The notes below the pieces were generated by a model, which made no database searches, had not been told where the DNA came from, and worked only from the letters and a program-made list of their open reading frames with translations. A stretch of DNA of 64,000 nt, taken from positions 682,001 to 746,000 of the forward strand of contig NZ_JAIVAP010000001.1 in NCBI RefSeq assembly GCF_020171945.1, written 5' to 3'. A program made the translations under genes and the position numbers. Each line of letters opens with the position of its first letter. Position 1 is the first letter of the stretch. Positions 1 through 8,654 of the stretch are shown piece by piece. Origin of the DNA: Bacillus infantis (GTDB lineage: Bacteria > Bacillota > Bacilli > Bacillales > Cytobacillaceae).

Positions 1-124
1 TAGCTATGAGGCTCTCCTTCTCCACTGTAATTTCCCCGTTAATGATTCCATTTATGTACTTTCCCTCTAATCAAATAATCTGTTCAGAATTGACTTATAC
101 TATGGATGAAAGGAGGCGGGACGA

Positions 125-292
125 TTGAAAAACAATAAGCAAAACCAACCGGATACAACGCAAATTGCCGCCAAATACTTCGATCCATCCGATTATAAAG
201 GTAACTCCCAGCTGGAGCAGGGTCTCGCTGAAACCCATGAACAAGTCGGGGATGATTATAATGAGGGAACCGTGGATCAGCTGAAGGAATAG
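125..292 (+). CDS. YozQ-like small protein (DUF4025 type)
   Basis: A 55-residue soluble, acidic protein. The start is TTG, chosen because AGGAGG at 111-116 lies 8 bases upstream. The central segment YFDPSDYKGNSQLEQGLAET followed by HEQVGDDYNEGT resembles the small YozQ family of Bacillus, from memory of that family; its function is unknown. It has no signal peptide or membrane segment. It is followed directly by a strong hairpin terminator, so it is probably transcribed alone. The open frames on the opposite strand here have no ribosome binding site and look like shadows. Confidence 0.7.
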   Translation: MKNNKQNQPDTTQIAAKYFDPSDYKGNSQLEQGLAETHEQVGDDYNEGTVDQLKE

Positions 293-299
293 GCATAAT

Positions 300-331
300 G
301 AGCTGCTTGCCTCCGCAAGCAGCTCTATTTT
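300..331 (+). terminator. Rho-independent terminator
   Basis: An 11-bp perfect stem (GAGCTGCTTGC with GCAAGCAGCTC) and a 4-base loop are followed by TATTTT, just after the stop codon of the small gene at 125-292. Confidence 0.8.
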
Positions 332-449
332 GTGATGCAGGCATAGTAAAACTGATAAATCCACAGACCTTCCATCGCCAGGAAATAAGACAATTAACTT
401 CCCCTCCATCTTCTGCTCTTTTAAAATAAGTACCAGGAGGGATAATGAA

Positions 450-941
450 ATGATAATTCGCGAAGCAGCAATTGGAGATTTGCCGGAAATTCTCTATATT
501 TATAATGAAGCAATCCGCACACTGACAGCAACATTTGACCTTGAAGAACAAAGTCTGGAAGAGCGGATTGCCTGGTTTAATAAGTACGGCGGCAAATATC
601 CCCTGACAGTTGCAGTGGCAGATGGCCACATTGCCGGCTATTGCTCGATTGGACCATTCCGCGACAAGCAGGCATATGAAAAAACAGCAGAGCTTTCTGT
701 CTACATATCTTCCCGCTTTAGGGGAAAAGGGATCGGTACGGGTCTGGTGGAGGATATGCTCTCCCGCGCAGCCAGCTTAGGCTACCATACCATCATCAGC
801 GGGCTCACTGCCGGCAATGCGGCAAGCGTTAAGCTACATGAAAGGCTGGGCTTCCGCTATATCGGCATTTTCAAGGAAGTCGGCTTTAAATTCGGGGAAT
901 GGCAGGATGTCCTTTTTTATCAGTATTTCTTCAAAAAATGA
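450..941 (+). CDS. GNAT N-acetyltransferase, phosphinothricin acetyltransferase type
   Basis: A 163-residue protein spanning the whole GNAT fold. The acetyl-CoA binding motif A is RGKGIGTG at residues 91-98, after the beta-4 strand ELSVYISSRF. The segments TATFDLEEQS and FRYIGIFKEVGFKFGEWQDV are typical of the Pat/YwnH group, which acetylates small amino compounds such as phosphinothricin or methionine sulfoximine. An AGGAGGG site lies a few bases before the ATG. A hairpin terminator follows at once, so it is monocistronic. The substrate is inferred from family resemblance only. Confidence 0.85.
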   Translation: MIIREAAIGDLPEILYIYNEAIRTLTATFDLEEQSLEERIAWFNKYGGKYPLTVAVADGHIAGYCSIGPFRDKQAYEKTAELSVYISSRFRGKGIGTGLVEDMLSRAASLGYHTIISGLTAGNAASVKLHERLGFRYIGIFKEVGFKFGEWQDVLFYQYFFKK

Positions 942-943
942 CA

Positions 944-970
944 AAGGCCGGCAAAATGCCGGCTTTATAA
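944..970 (+). terminator. Rho-independent terminator
   Basis: The stem AAGGCCGGC / GCCGGCTTT has an AAAAT loop and starts 3 bases after the stop codon of the GNAT gene. Confidence 0.7.
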
Positions 971-1012
971 AAAACAAAAAACCGCCTAACTCATGGTTTA
1001 GACGATTTCATT

Positions 1013-1156
1013 TTATCTTACGCAGTTAATTGCATGCTGCAACAGCTCGATATCCTTAACAATTTCTGTCTTTAAATTTTTGTCTTTACATCTGTTATAC
1101 TCTTTTTTCATCCGTTGGATTTCCTCTAAAAAAATGTAGTATTCTATGCTGTTCAT
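1013..1156 (-). CDS. Hypothetical 47-residue helical protein
   Basis: A short frame that starts MNSIEYYIFLEEIQRMKKEY and ends LLQHAINCVR. A GAGGG Shine-Dalgarno sequence lies 5-6 bases before the ATG. The product is soluble, charged and probably one or two helices. Its size and helical pattern recall Spo0E-type phosphatases, but the Ser-Gln-x-x-Leu-Asp signature of that family is not present, so I do not assign it there. No function can be given. Confidence 0.45.
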   Translation of the reverse strand: MNSIEYYIFLEEIQRMKKEYNRCKDKNLKTEIVKDIELLQHAINCVR

Positions 1157-1276
1157 AATCGCCCTCTTACAATTTTGAATTATTTACTACTCTTTACCCT
1201 TTTTACAAAAATGAAAACTACAAAATTTGTCAATTTTTAGGTGACAGGCACCTATACCAGTTATAGACCACATGCT

Positions 1277-1307
1277 AAAAGCCCCAAAGACCGTCAGGCC
1301 GGGGCTT
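1277..1307 (-). terminator. Terminator of the sigma/anti-sigma operon
   Basis: The stem AAGCCCC / GGGGCTT is followed on the minus strand by a short T-run, 43 bases past the stop of the anti-sigma gene. A short palindromic AGGTGACAGGCACCT motif lies just beyond it, near 1240. Confidence 0.65.
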
Positions 1308-1349
1308 CCAGTATTTATAAAAATTGCAGGGGACTGAAACGAAAAGCAT

Positions 1350-2270
1350 TTATTCCTGTCTGTTATAGTGAATAGTATATGTGAGTATATCGCCTTCCAG
1401 GCGGATGGCTACTTCCACAAGTCCGGAACGGGATATATAATCAGCGGAACTGCCCGCAGACTCCTGTTTCTCCCATCCTTCAGGACTGCTCTCCAAAGCT
1501 TTTAAATAATCCGAAAAGCTGCGGCTCGAAGCCTCTTCCCACCGGTACTCCTCATACCCGGAACTGACAGCGACCGGCGTCAGGCCCACCGGATATAATA
1601 GTTCTCCATATCCGTGCCTGACATAAAGGGGCTCCGGATGAATATATGGTTCTACGTCCTTGAATCGCAAGCTGGCAATAGCCTGGAATATTTCTGCATA
1701 TTCAAATTTGGGATAATCAAAGGTGAAATAAACCAGGTCTTTACCCTCAGGCTGGATGAAAAAATGATAGCGGAGAGCCGTATCCATCATTTTGACATGC
1801 TCGATATACATCATGGTTTTATAAGGGAAATGCTCGAGTTTCTGCCTCACGTACATTGAGCGTGAAGATATGAGGCTGTTCATGTCTTGCTCTGTTATGT
1901 TTTCACCATAGCCTGCCTTGATTTCCGTTCCGTCCCCTCTCCTGAAAAACTCAACTTTCCCGGAAGCTGTTTTCACTTCAATCCCCGGCAGCTCCATTTT
2001 AAAAGGGTGTCCTTTCAAGCTAATAAAAGGAGCATCTTCAGACAGTTCTGAATCCTCCCGGGAAAGTATAAGCAGACCGCTGCAAAAAATGATAAGCAGG
2101 CATGCCGCTGCAATTGAACCTGCCCTGAAAAACCTGGGCCCAGCCTGACTCCCCTTCCTTACAGAGTGCATGATACTCCTTTTCAACTGCTCGCTTTCAC
2201 CTTCGCCAGGCAAAAGCTCACGCAGACCATTCCATTTGTGATCATCATCATATTGATCTTTCAATTCCAT
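1350..2270 (-). CDS. Membrane-anchored anti-sigma factor candidate
   Basis: A 306-residue protein with a cytosolic N-terminus of about 48 residues, one transmembrane helix (about 51-69) and an extracytoplasmic domain of about 235 residues. This is the layout of regulators that hold an ECF sigma factor at the membrane. It overlaps the upstream sigma gene by 23 bases, which points to coupled translation and a partner role. No zinc-binding HxxxCxxC motif is seen, so it would be a non-ZAS type anti-sigma factor. The outer domain resembles the DUF4367-like part of some Bacillus anti-sigma factors, but the signal it senses is unknown. The role is inferred from architecture and gene order. Confidence 0.7.
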   Translation of the reverse strand: MELKDQYDDDHKWNGLRELLPGEGESEQLKRSIMHSVRKGSQAGPRFFRAGSIAAACLLIIFCSGLLILSREDSELSEDAPFISLKGHPFKMELPGIEVKTASGKVEFFRRGDGTEIKAGYGENITEQDMNSLISSRSMYVRQKLEHFPYKTMMYIEHVKMMDTALRYHFFIQPEGKDLVYFTFDYPKFEYAEIFQAIASLRFKDVEPYIHPEPLYVRHGYGELLYPVGLTPVAVSSGYEEYRWEEASSRSFSDYLKALESSPEGWEKQESAGSSADYISRSGLVEVAIRLEGDILTYTIHYNRQE

Positions 2271-2781
2271 CGCCTCCTTTCAGCCGATTTTCCTTTCTCA
2301 GCACTTGTATGGCTCGCGAGACTGTTTTGCGGACCTTCACTTCCGACCATCCCAGGATTTCAGCGATCTCCTTAGAGGTGCATTCCTCTACCTTGCTTAA
2401 AATAATGACAATCCTGTAGTTGGGCTTCAGCTCTTGAATCTGTTCCAACAGTTCCTTTACTTCCTCCCTCAGCTCCACAACCCTTTGTACATCCAAACCG
2501 GATGGGATATGGCTTTCCGCCAATCTTCCGAGGAAAATCCTTCTCCTTTTCCGTCTGCGGATTTCATCAAGCACCTGATGCCGGGCGATGGCGAACAGCC
2601 ATGTCTTTACAGACGACTTCTCCTCAAATCTATCCATAGCCGACCAGGCTTTCAGAAAAGTATCATGGACAATATCATCGCATCCCTCTTTTGATCCGAG
2701 CATGATCCAAACAAACCGGAACAGCTCTTTTCCGAATTGCTCATACCATTCAAGAATCAGCCTTTCCTTGTGATTTCCCAC
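2248..2781 (-). CDS. ECF-family RNA polymerase sigma factor
   Basis: A 177-residue protein with sigma region 2 (about 10-80; LFRFVWIMLGSKEGCDDIVH and the core-binding FLKAW...KTWLFAIARH) and region 4 (about 105-165; the helix-turn-helix SKEIAEILGWSEVKVRKTVS that reads the -35 element). The length is typical of group IV sigma factors. The start is GTG, supported by AGGTGA five bases upstream; there is no ATG nearby. Its own promoter appears to be of ECF type (next feature), so it probably autoregulates. Which Bacillus paralogue it corresponds to (SigX, SigV or YlaC-like) cannot be settled by eye. Confidence 0.9.
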   Translation of the reverse strand: MGNHKERLILEWYEQFGKELFRFVWIMLGSKEGCDDIVHDTFLKAWSAMDRFEEKSSVKTWLFAIARHQVLDEIRRRKRRRIFLGRLAESHIPSGLDVQRVVELREEVKELLEQIQELKPNYRIVIILSKVEECTSKEIAEILGWSEVKVRKTVSRAIQVLRKENRLKGGDGIERSI

Positions 2782-2813
2782 ACACTCACCTGCTTTTACA
2801 TATTCTATATACT

Positions 2814-2841
2814 TAGTCGCCTTTAAGAGAAAACTGTGACA
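2814..2841 (-). promoter_or_regulatory. Candidate autoregulatory ECF promoter
   Basis: On the minus strand, TGTCAC (-35) is separated by 16 bases from CGACTA (-10), about 33 bases before the GTG start of the sigma gene. The CGAC -10 core and the C at the end of the -35 fit SigX-like ECF promoters, while the -35 is one base off the usual TGTAAC. Confidence 0.5.
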
Positions 2842-2969
2842 CTTTAAGAAGAGAAAAATTGAAAAACCTTTTTTATCCTTGATATAAGGGTAAAATAATC
2901 AGGATATAGTGGATATCAGGCTTCCGGTATGATACCATTTACAAGTTAAAGAAAAGGAAGTGACTGAAG

Positions 2970-3344
2970 ATGATAAAAATTGAAATCCCAAATCCGGATT
3001 TGACTCTCACTAAAAACAAGCATGCCGACGAACAAACATCCTCCGTACTGAGCAATCTCTACGGCTTTACGGATTACCACCGCATCCCCCGGGATAAAGG
3101 CGGCCTGATCCTGTTCCTGGATTCAAATGAGGACCTGATGTTTGTAGGAAAAGCGCGCAAGCTGAGGCAGCGTGTAAAGAAGCATTTTGAAGACACTGTT
3201 TCACCAATTAAAGATGTCCGCCATGATGTGTACAAAATTGCCCTAATTTATGTAGAAGACCCAATGGAGAGGGAAATTTATGAGACATATATCATCAATA
3301 CTCTCCAGGCCAAATATAATACAGAAAAAGTTTTTTATAAATAA
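2970..3344 (+). CDS. GIY-YIG domain protein (UvrC N-terminal-like)
   Basis: A 124-residue protein made almost only of a GIY-YIG-type nuclease fold. The segment GLILFLDSNEDLMFVGKA followed by RKLRQRVKKHF (about 45-73) corresponds to the GVYLF..YVGKA..LR.RV part of UvrC. The second GIY-like Tyr is Phe (MFVGKA). A conserved acidic residue lies in EREIYETYII, and the C-terminal YNTEKVF corresponds to the P-K-Y-N region. It has no helix-hairpin-helix and no UVR motif, so it is not a full UvrC. Nuclease activity is plausible but not shown. AAGGAAGTGA precedes the ATG. Confidence 0.8.
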   Translation: MIKIEIPNPDLTLTKNKHADEQTSSVLSNLYGFTDYHRIPRDKGGLILFLDSNEDLMFVGKARKLRQRVKKHFEDTVSPIKDVRHDVYKIALIYVEDPMEREIYETYIINTLQAKYNTEKVFYK

Positions 3345-3353
3345 TATGCCAAC

Positions 3354-3385
3354 GAAAAAACGAAGCATCGCTGCTTCGTTTTTTT
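3354..3385. terminator. Bidirectional terminator
   Basis: The stem CGAAGCA / TGCTTCG is flanked by six A on the left and seven T on the right. It sits between two convergent genes and can serve both. Confidence 0.85.
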
Positions 3386-3388
3386 GTC

Positions 3389-4009
3389 CTATTTAACCCA
3401 GCTTTTCAAGTCATCTGTTGATAATATATTCTGCCAGGCCTCTTTTTCTCCTTCAGCCATACCGCCAGTTCTAATGGCATAATGCAGGAACCAGATTTCT
3501 CCGCCCTCGCTTTGAATCCTGGCTGTTTCATATTGATCCGGATGGGCAGGATCTCCGGTCAGCTGAAATTCATAATAAAGATTATGAGCATCCTCTTTTA
3601 GAACCTCAAAGTGGAGGTCACCGGATACAGACTGCTCAAGAGAATTTTTAACTTGGGCTGCATATGCCTGCACAGGCACCTCTTTCGGATTGCTATAGCG
3701 GTGGACTGTAATCAGCTCAGACCAGTTATCGACTGTTTCTCCTGCAAGGACAAATTCCTGAAAAAGCCCGTTCTGAGAATCGGAAAACCCAAGCTGCCAT
3801 TCCTTTCCGTTGGCAATAAAGCTTTCCTTCTCTGACGCCTCTTCAGCATCAGTTTTCTCCCCTGCAGCATCCACTGCCTCTATTGCATTTTTTGAAGGAG
3901 CTGCATCCTTTTTATCAGAAGCTGACTCACTTTCCCCTGCTCCGGAACAGGCAGCGCTTATCATGATCAGGCCTGCCAAAAATAATGACAATTTCAATTG
4001 CTTCAACAA
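3389..4009 (-). CDS. Putative secreted lipoprotein of unknown function
   Basis: A 206-residue protein with a basic N-terminus, a hydrophobic core and the lipobox-like ISAAC, so Cys21 is the likely lipidated residue. A low-complexity acidic linker (about 22-65: Ser, Asp, Glu, Lys, Ala) links the anchor to a globular domain (about 66-206). The start is TTG, supported by GAGGGG upstream. No enzyme motif is recognised. It is probably tethered to the outside of the cell membrane. It converges on the GIY-YIG gene and shares its terminator. Confidence 0.7.
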   Translation of the reverse strand: MLKQLKLSLFLAGLIMISAACSGAGESESASDKKDAAPSKNAIEAVDAAGEKTDAEEASEKESFIANGKEWQLGFSDSQNGLFQEFVLAGETVDNWSELITVHRYSNPKEVPVQAYAAQVKNSLEQSVSGDLHFEVLKEDAHNLYYEFQLTGDPAHPDQYETARIQSEGGEIWFLHYAIRTGGMAEGEKEAWQNILSTDDLKSWVK

Positions 4010-4071
4010 AATCCCCTCAGTTTCTGTAAGAATAGCTAAATTTTACCTGAGGTAATCTGAAAACGTCAATA

Positions 4072-4263
4072 TTATTTAGACATGCCCAGACCAGGCCACA
4101 GATGAACTTCAGCAACAGGGACATAGCCATATTGTTCTATGGAAGCCGGGATTCTATTAAAAGAGCTTTTAATTATACCCATCATATTGGCGAGTTCGGC
4201 AGCACCCTGGCCTCCCTTTTTTCGCTGAGGAACCCGTTGATATAGAGTGAGCGGCGTACTGAC
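4072..4263 (-). pseudogene. Protein-like open fragment without a start codon
   Basis: Downstream of malate synthase the minus strand has a 63-codon open stretch with protein-like composition (LYQRVPQRKKGGQGAAEL ... YGYVPVAEVHLWPGLGM). It follows an AAGGAG sequence but has no ATG, GTG or TTG at a proper distance. It could be the degraded 3' end of a lost gene. I do not recognise the family, and it may be chance. Confidence 0.25.
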
Positions 4264-4282
4264 TTAACTAATTATTTTCTCC

Positions 4283-6463
4283 TTAGTGGCGGACTGCCTG
4301 TTTCGATTTCGCCTCCAGTCTCCTTTTATGCAAAATAGGTTCTGTATAGCCATTAGGCTGACTTTTCCCTTCAAAAATCAGTTCGCAGGCCGCCTGGAAT
4401 GCAACAGAAGTGCTGAAATCATCAGACATTCTTTTATAGCCCGGCTCATTCTCATTTTGTGCATCTACTACCCGTGCCATTTTTTGGAGCGCATCCATCA
4501 CCTGTTCCTTTGAGGCCACTTCATGATGGATCCAATTGGCCAGATGCTGGCTTGATATCCTCAAGGTAGCACGGTCCTCCATCAGCCCGACATCATGAAT
4601 ATCCGGAACTTTCGAACAGCCGATGCCCTGTTCCACCCAGCGGACCACATAGCCCAGAATCCCCTGGGCATTATTTTCAATTTCCTCCTGGATTTCTTCA
4701 GGAGACCATGATCCTTGGGCCTCCACAGGAATTGACAGCATTTCATCCCTATACTGTGCCTGGCGCTGCAACCCCTTTTGCTGGATATCCTTCACATTGA
4801 TCTGATGGTAATGCAATGCATGAAGGACGGCCGCCGATGGCGACGGCACCCAGGCAGTATTAGCCCCTGTCATGAGCTGAGCACCCTTCTGCTCAAGCAT
4901 CTCCTTCATTTTATCCGGCATGGCCCACATGCCTTTGCCTATCTGTGCCCTGCCTGAAAAGCCGGCAGACAATCCTGCTGAAACATTGGACTCTTCGTAG
5001 GCCTGCAGCCAACTGGATTTTTTCATTTCTCCTTTACGCACCATCGGGCCTGCTTCCATGCTTGAATGGATTTCGTCCCCTGTCCGGTCAAGGAAGCCTG
5101 TATTGATGAACACGATGCGGTCTTTGACTGCTTTTATACATCCTTTTAAATTCAGTGAGGTTCTGCGCTCTTCATCCATCAGTCCGATCTTCAGGGTATT
5201 CCTCTCAAGCCCGAGCAAATCCTCTGTTCTATCAAAAAGCTTCCCTGCAAATGCGGCTTCCTCCGGCCCATGCATCTTTGGCTTTACAATGTAAATCGAC
5301 CCTTTCCTGGAGTTGGAGGGCTCCTCTTTCTGCAAGAGAGAATGCTTCCCAGCCAGGCCCGTAAAGACAGCATCAAGGATTCCTTCGTGCACTTCATTTC
5401 CTTCCTTATCCAGAACTGCCGGATTGGTCATCAGATGGCCGACATTGCGGATAAACAGAAGCGATCTGCCTGGCAGGGAAAATTGATTGCCTTCAGGATC
5501 ATGATAGTGCCTGACACCGTTCAGTTTCCTTGTTATGATTTTTCCTCCCTTTGAGAAATCGGCGCTGAGCTCCCCTTTCATCAAACCAAGCCAATTCCGG
5601 TAGACGAGCACCTTATCCTCTGCATCAACAGCTGCAACTGAGTCCTCGCAATCCATAATCACTGTAACAGCGGCCTCCATAAGAATATCTTTTATGCCCG
5701 CCGGATCACTTTTTCCAATATCAGAAGCACGGTCAATCTGGATTTCAAAATGAAGTCCATGATGCTTCAGCAATACTGCTTCGGGAAGGTCTTTATCTCC
5801 CCTGTAACCGGCAAAAGCTTCAGGATTTTTAAGTTTTGAAGATGACCCATCCTTCAAAGTGATTACCAGACTGCCTTCCTTGACTGAGTACCGGACAGCT
5901 TCCTTATGGGAGGCAACGTCGAGTGCGGCAGCCTGATCAAGAAACCCCTTTGCGAATTCTATTACTTTATAGCCGCGCACAGGGTTATAACTGCCTGATC
6001 TCTCTGCTCCGTCTTTACCACTGATCGCGTCTGTTCCATATAAAGCGTCATACAGGCTTCCCCATCGGGCATTGGCCGCATTAATGCTGTATCTGCTGTT
6101 ATTGACCGGCACAACCAGCTGCGGACCTGCCTGCAGAGCGATCTCGTCATCCACATTTTTCGTGCTGATCTGAAATTCTTCAGGCTCCGGCTGCAAATAA
6201 CCGATATCCAGGAGGAATTGCTTATAAGCCTCAAAGCTGAAGCCATCGCGATGTTCAGAATGAAACTGGTCAAGCTCCCTTTGCAGCTCCTCCCTTTTGG
6301 CCAGAAGTTTTTTATTTTCCGGAGTTAGCTCTTCAATCAGCTTTTCCAAACCATTCCAGAAGGCCTTTTCTTCCAGGCCGGACCCGGGAAGGGCCTCCTT
6401 TTGTAAAAATTGAAGCAGAGCTTCATCCACCAGCAAGTGTCCGATTTTTCGATAATTTGCCAT
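4283..6463 (-). CDS. glcB: Malate synthase G
   Basis: A 726-residue cytosolic enzyme that condenses glyoxylate with acetyl-CoA to give malate, the second step of the glyoxylate bypass. The length fits the single-chain G isoform (about 720), not the 530-residue A form. Visible signatures are [19 protein letters not shown] (catalytic Arg), [13 protein letters not shown] (Mg-binding Glu), [15 protein letters not shown] (Mg-binding Asp) and [14 protein letters not shown] (catalytic Asp). An ATG ten codons further upstream also exists, but AGGAGG sits 6 bases before this internal ATG, so I start here. No isocitrate lyase gene lies in the window, so glyoxylate must come from elsewhere in the genome or from glycolate. 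Confidence 0.95.
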   Translation of the reverse strand: MANYRKIGHLLVDEALLQFLQKEALPGSGLEEKAFWNGLEKLIEELTPENKKLLAKREELQRELDQFHSEHRDGFSFEAYKQFLLDIGYLQPEPEEFQISTKNVDDEIALQAGPQLVVPVNNSRYSINAANARWGSLYDALYGTDAISGKDGAERSGSYNPVRGYKVIEFAKGFLDQAAALDVASHKEAVRYSVKEGSLVITLKDGSSSKLKNPEAFAGYRGDKDLPEAVLLKHHGLHFEIQIDRASDIGKSDPAGIKDILMEAAVTVIMDCEDSVAAVDAEDKVLVYRNWLGLMKGELSADFSKGGKIITRKLNGVRHYHDPEGNQFSLPGRSLLFIRNVGHLMTNPAVLDKEGNEVHEGILDAVFTGLAGKHSLLQKEEPSNSRKGSIYIVKPKMHGPEEAAFAGKLFDRTEDLLGLERNTLKIGLMDEERRTSLNLKGCIKAVKDRIVFINTGFLDRTGDEIHSSMEAGPMVRKGEMKKSSWLQAYEESNVSAGLSAGFSGRAQIGKGMWAMPDKMKEMLEQKGAQLMTGANTAWVPSPSAAVLHALHYHQINVKDIQQKGLQRQAQYRDEMLSIPVEAQGSWSPEEIQEEIENNAQGILGYVVRWVEQGIGCSKVPDIHDVGLMEDRATLRISSQHLANWIHHEVASKEQVMDALQKMARVVDAQNENEPGYKRMSDDFSTSVAFQAACELIFEGKSQPNGYTEPILHKRRLEAKSKQAVRH

Positions 6464-6589
6464 CCTTATCCTCCTTTTGTTCTGTTTATGCAATGCTGCT
6501 TCCTTAATCTGTTATAGTACAGAATAGCACAACAAAAGAAGTCTTTACAATCACTTTTCTTAAAATTCAAACATTACAAGCGGAAATAA

Positions 6590-6614
6590 GACCGGTCCTT
6601 ATCCAGAACCGGTC
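6590..6614 (-). terminator. Probable terminator overlapping a stop codon
   Basis: The stem GACCGGT / ACCGGTC spans the TGA of the acidic protein gene. On the minus strand it is followed only by the modest CTTATTT tract. Confidence 0.45.
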
Positions 6615-7032
6615 ATTCCTCTTCCTCTTCCTCTTCCTCTTCAACATCTTCCTGTGCGGCCTCTTCTTTTACCCTATCAATTTTTTCAAAGGCATTGGAA
6701 AGCAGAATGGCGGCGCTGATGATTTCGTCCAGTATTTCGAGAAATTCGCTAAAGTCCACTTCGTTCTGCGAACACTCTCTGATCGCCATCATAATATCAG
6801 TATAGAACCGCTTGTACTCCTTCTCATACCGGCTGTTATCCATTTCTCTGATTGTTGTGCCGTCTATGCTGATGGCATGAAATATCAGGCTCGATAAAGT
6901 TTCAACAGCCGCCTCCAGCCGCTGTTCTTCCTTTTCTGATTCTCCGGGAAGATGATAAAAATATACATCGCATAAGGTTATATAGTAGCTTTCGATATTG
7001 GTATCCTGCTGTATATGCTTTAACTTGGCCAT
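6613..7032 (-). CDS. Hypothetical protein with polyglutamate tail
   Basis: A 139-residue soluble, mostly helical protein that ends in an uninterrupted run of nine Glu preceded by AAQEDV. The tail is encoded by a simple CTC/TTC repeat (6614-6645) that could slip. It is the last gene of a three-gene operon (HIT, PP2C-like, this), 40 bases after the PP2C-like stop, with GGAGGG before its ATG. I do not recognise the family. Operon position suggests a role with the phosphatase-like protein. Confidence 0.65.
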   Translation of the reverse strand: MAKLKHIQQDTNIESYYITLCDVYFYHLPGESEKEEQRLEAAVETLSSLIFHAISIDGTTIREMDNSRYEKEYKRFYTDIMMAIRECSQNEVDFSEFLEILDEIISAAILLSNAFEKIDRVKEEAAQEDVEEEEEEEEE

Positions 7033-7072
7033 TGGCAGCCCTCCGCCTGTATGTTGCCCATCCTGCGGAAAA

Positions 7073-7882
7073 TTATCCCTTGCTTGTAAGGTTTCCCGGC
7101 ATCAAGGGCCTGTGGAAGGAACAGGCTTCCCAGGAGATGATCGTTGTACTGTCACGGACATTATGCGCCTTTATGTCTTCCAGCATTTCTTTTACACCCT
7201 GTCCATCTGAAGGCCCATTCAGCACCGCCATGATTTTTTCCGGGTCTTCATATGGCATTCCCGGGCATTCAAGGAGGCCATCGGTCGTAAGGAAGATGGT
7301 ATTTACGCCTGCTCTGAGTTCCCTCCTCCCTGTTGTATAACAAGGAACAGGCAGATCAAATGCATTGACCCTACCTGTCCATTCAAAAAATTGCCGCTGG
7401 TTCAGCTGATGCTGACCCATGGCCGCCAGTTCGGGATGAAAGAGGAAAAGCACACAATCACCGATAGACAGCCACCAAAGATACTGCCCTTTCCGGAAAG
7501 CAAACAGGCAGGCAGTTTCACCTTTTACCTTGCTGCATTCCAACCGGAACTCTTCAGAAGCCAGGAGGGATAATATAAATTTTTCCACACCAGGTATTGC
7601 TGTATGTGCTGGAAGCAGCAGTATATCTAGTATGTCTTTCTTTTTCGATTGAATTTGCTGAAGGACAAGGTATACACTTTCTGCTGATTCATGTGCATCC
7701 AGGATGATGGCAAACTCCCATTCCCGATTTTCATCAGCCCAGACGAGGCAGCCATCTTCATTTTTATACTGGCCGGCAGCTGTATTTCCGCCAAACCGCC
7801 CTACCGTTATATGGGCATCCTGTCTGACATCTGGATCATCCAAATAAGGAGCATCCAGCCCAGTCCAGCAAATTTCAATCAT
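7073..7882 (-). CDS. PP2C-like (PPM family) serine/threonine phosphatase
   Basis: A 269-residue protein with the PPM motif series in order: AIILDAHESAESV (about 58-70), LSIGDCVLFLF (about 139-149), IFLTTDGLLE (about 197-206) and the C-terminal DSTTII (about 244-249). The metal-binding Asp of the first motif is present, but the usual DGHGG reads DAHES, so activity may be altered. The start is the internal ATG with GGAGGAG upstream; this start overlaps the end of the HIT gene by 8 bases, implying translational coupling. The target protein is unknown. Confidence 0.7.
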   Translation of the reverse strand: MIEICWTGLDAPYLDDPDVRQDAHITVGRFGGNTAAGQYKNEDGCLVWADENREWEFAIILDAHESAESVYLVLQQIQSKKKDILDILLLPAHTAIPGVEKFILSLLASEEFRLECSKVKGETACLFAFRKGQYLWWLSIGDCVLFLFHPELAAMGQHQLNQRQFFEWTGRVNAFDLPVPCYTTGRRELRAGVNTIFLTTDGLLECPGMPYEDPEKIMAVLNGPSDGQGVKEMLEDIKAHNVRDSTTIISWEACSFHRPLMPGNLTSKG

Positions 7883-8327
7883 GTTTCTGCTCCTCCAGGT
7901 AAGTTTTGATTCTGCGGCAGATTTTGCTGACCGCCTCTTCGTCTCCCATCGGTGCCAGCTCCCAATCATAAACACTCATTGGCCCCCAATGTTCTTCCGG
8001 GGTTCCCGGGTAGCGCGGCACCAGGTGCATATGGAGATGAGGGACGCTATTTCCTGATACAAGAGAATAAATATGCTTTGCCCCCTCGCTCTCCTTCAAG
8101 GCCCGGCTGATCCTCGCCATAGATTTCCCAAAAGCCGAAGCTTCCTCCATCGTCAAATCCGCCAGCATCGGTGCATGCCTTTTCAAGTCAATCATCAAAT
8201 GTCCAAGATAAACGGGCTTTCCGCCTCCGTCAATATGTCCGACATAAACAAACTGATCCTCATAGATTACGCTTCCTGAAGTTTTGATTTTTCCCTGATG
8301 CTTCTCGCAAATAAAACAATCTCCCAT
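7875..8327 (-). CDS. HIT family nucleotide hydrolase/transferase
   Basis: A 150-residue protein with the histidine triad HLHMHLVPRY (about 106-115), whose middle His acts as nucleophile on nucleoside phosphoramidates or dinucleoside polyphosphates. An N-terminal CxxC (CFIC) may bind zinc, as in several HIT proteins. The ATG has a good GGAGGGG site. It is the first gene of the operon with the PP2C-like and acidic proteins. The exact substrate cannot be told from the sequence. Confidence 0.9.
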   Translation of the reverse strand: MGDCFICEKHQGKIKTSGSVIYEDQFVYVGHIDGGGKPVYLGHLMIDLKRHAPMLADLTMEEASAFGKSMARISRALKESEGAKHIYSLVSGNSVPHLHMHLVPRYPGTPEEHWGPMSVYDWELAPMGDEEAVSKICRRIKTYLEEQKHD

Positions 8328-8352
8328 CTTTTCCCCTCCTTCGGTAATTGGT

Positions 8353-8381
8353 ATAATATAACTTTTGTTGACGGTTGTCTA
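8353..8381 (-). promoter_or_regulatory. SigA-type promoter of the HIT operon
   Basis: On the minus strand, TAGACA is separated by 17 bases from TATTAT, about 26 bases before the HIT start codon. Confidence 0.55.
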
Positions 8382-8458
8382 TATATTCTGATATTAGAGG
8401 TTTTTTCCCCGAAGGAGAGGCATCTGCCATTAAAAATGGCCACAGCTGCTTTTCTTTA

Positions 8459-8567
8459 GGAGCTCAGAGGGCTCCAGTGACTTTCACTAACACCCTCTAT
8501 TTCTTCTCTATCTCTCTTTTGGGAGCTTAGAGAGCTGTAGTTCCCTTGACTAACACCCTCTGTTTCT
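8459..8567. repeat. Two imperfect 46-bp direct repeats
   Basis: Copies at 8459-8504 and 8522-8567 both begin GGAGCT-AGAG and both contain ACTAACACCCTCT followed by TTTCT, with a 63-base period. The intervening sequence is T- and C-rich. No gene is seen between 8328 and 8654, and the repeats may be a local non-coding duplication. Confidence 0.6.
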
Positions 8568-8619
8568 CTTTTTTCAGCCTTGATGGCCCCCAGTTCAGTT
8601 AGTCAATAAAGCTGCTAAC

Positions 8620-8648
8620 TAAATAAGCCGGACAAAAAATGTCCGGCT
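8620..8648 (-). terminator. Terminator of the ABC exporter operon
   Basis: The stem AGCCGGAC / GTCCGGCT, followed by TTATTT on the minus strand, lies 7 bases after the permease stop codon. Confidence 0.75.
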
Positions 8649-8654
8649 CCCCTT

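Noticed and set aside
84-629. A 181-codon minus-strand frame at the window start
   Set aside because: It overlaps two well-supported plus-strand genes with strong ribosome binding sites and has no family motif.
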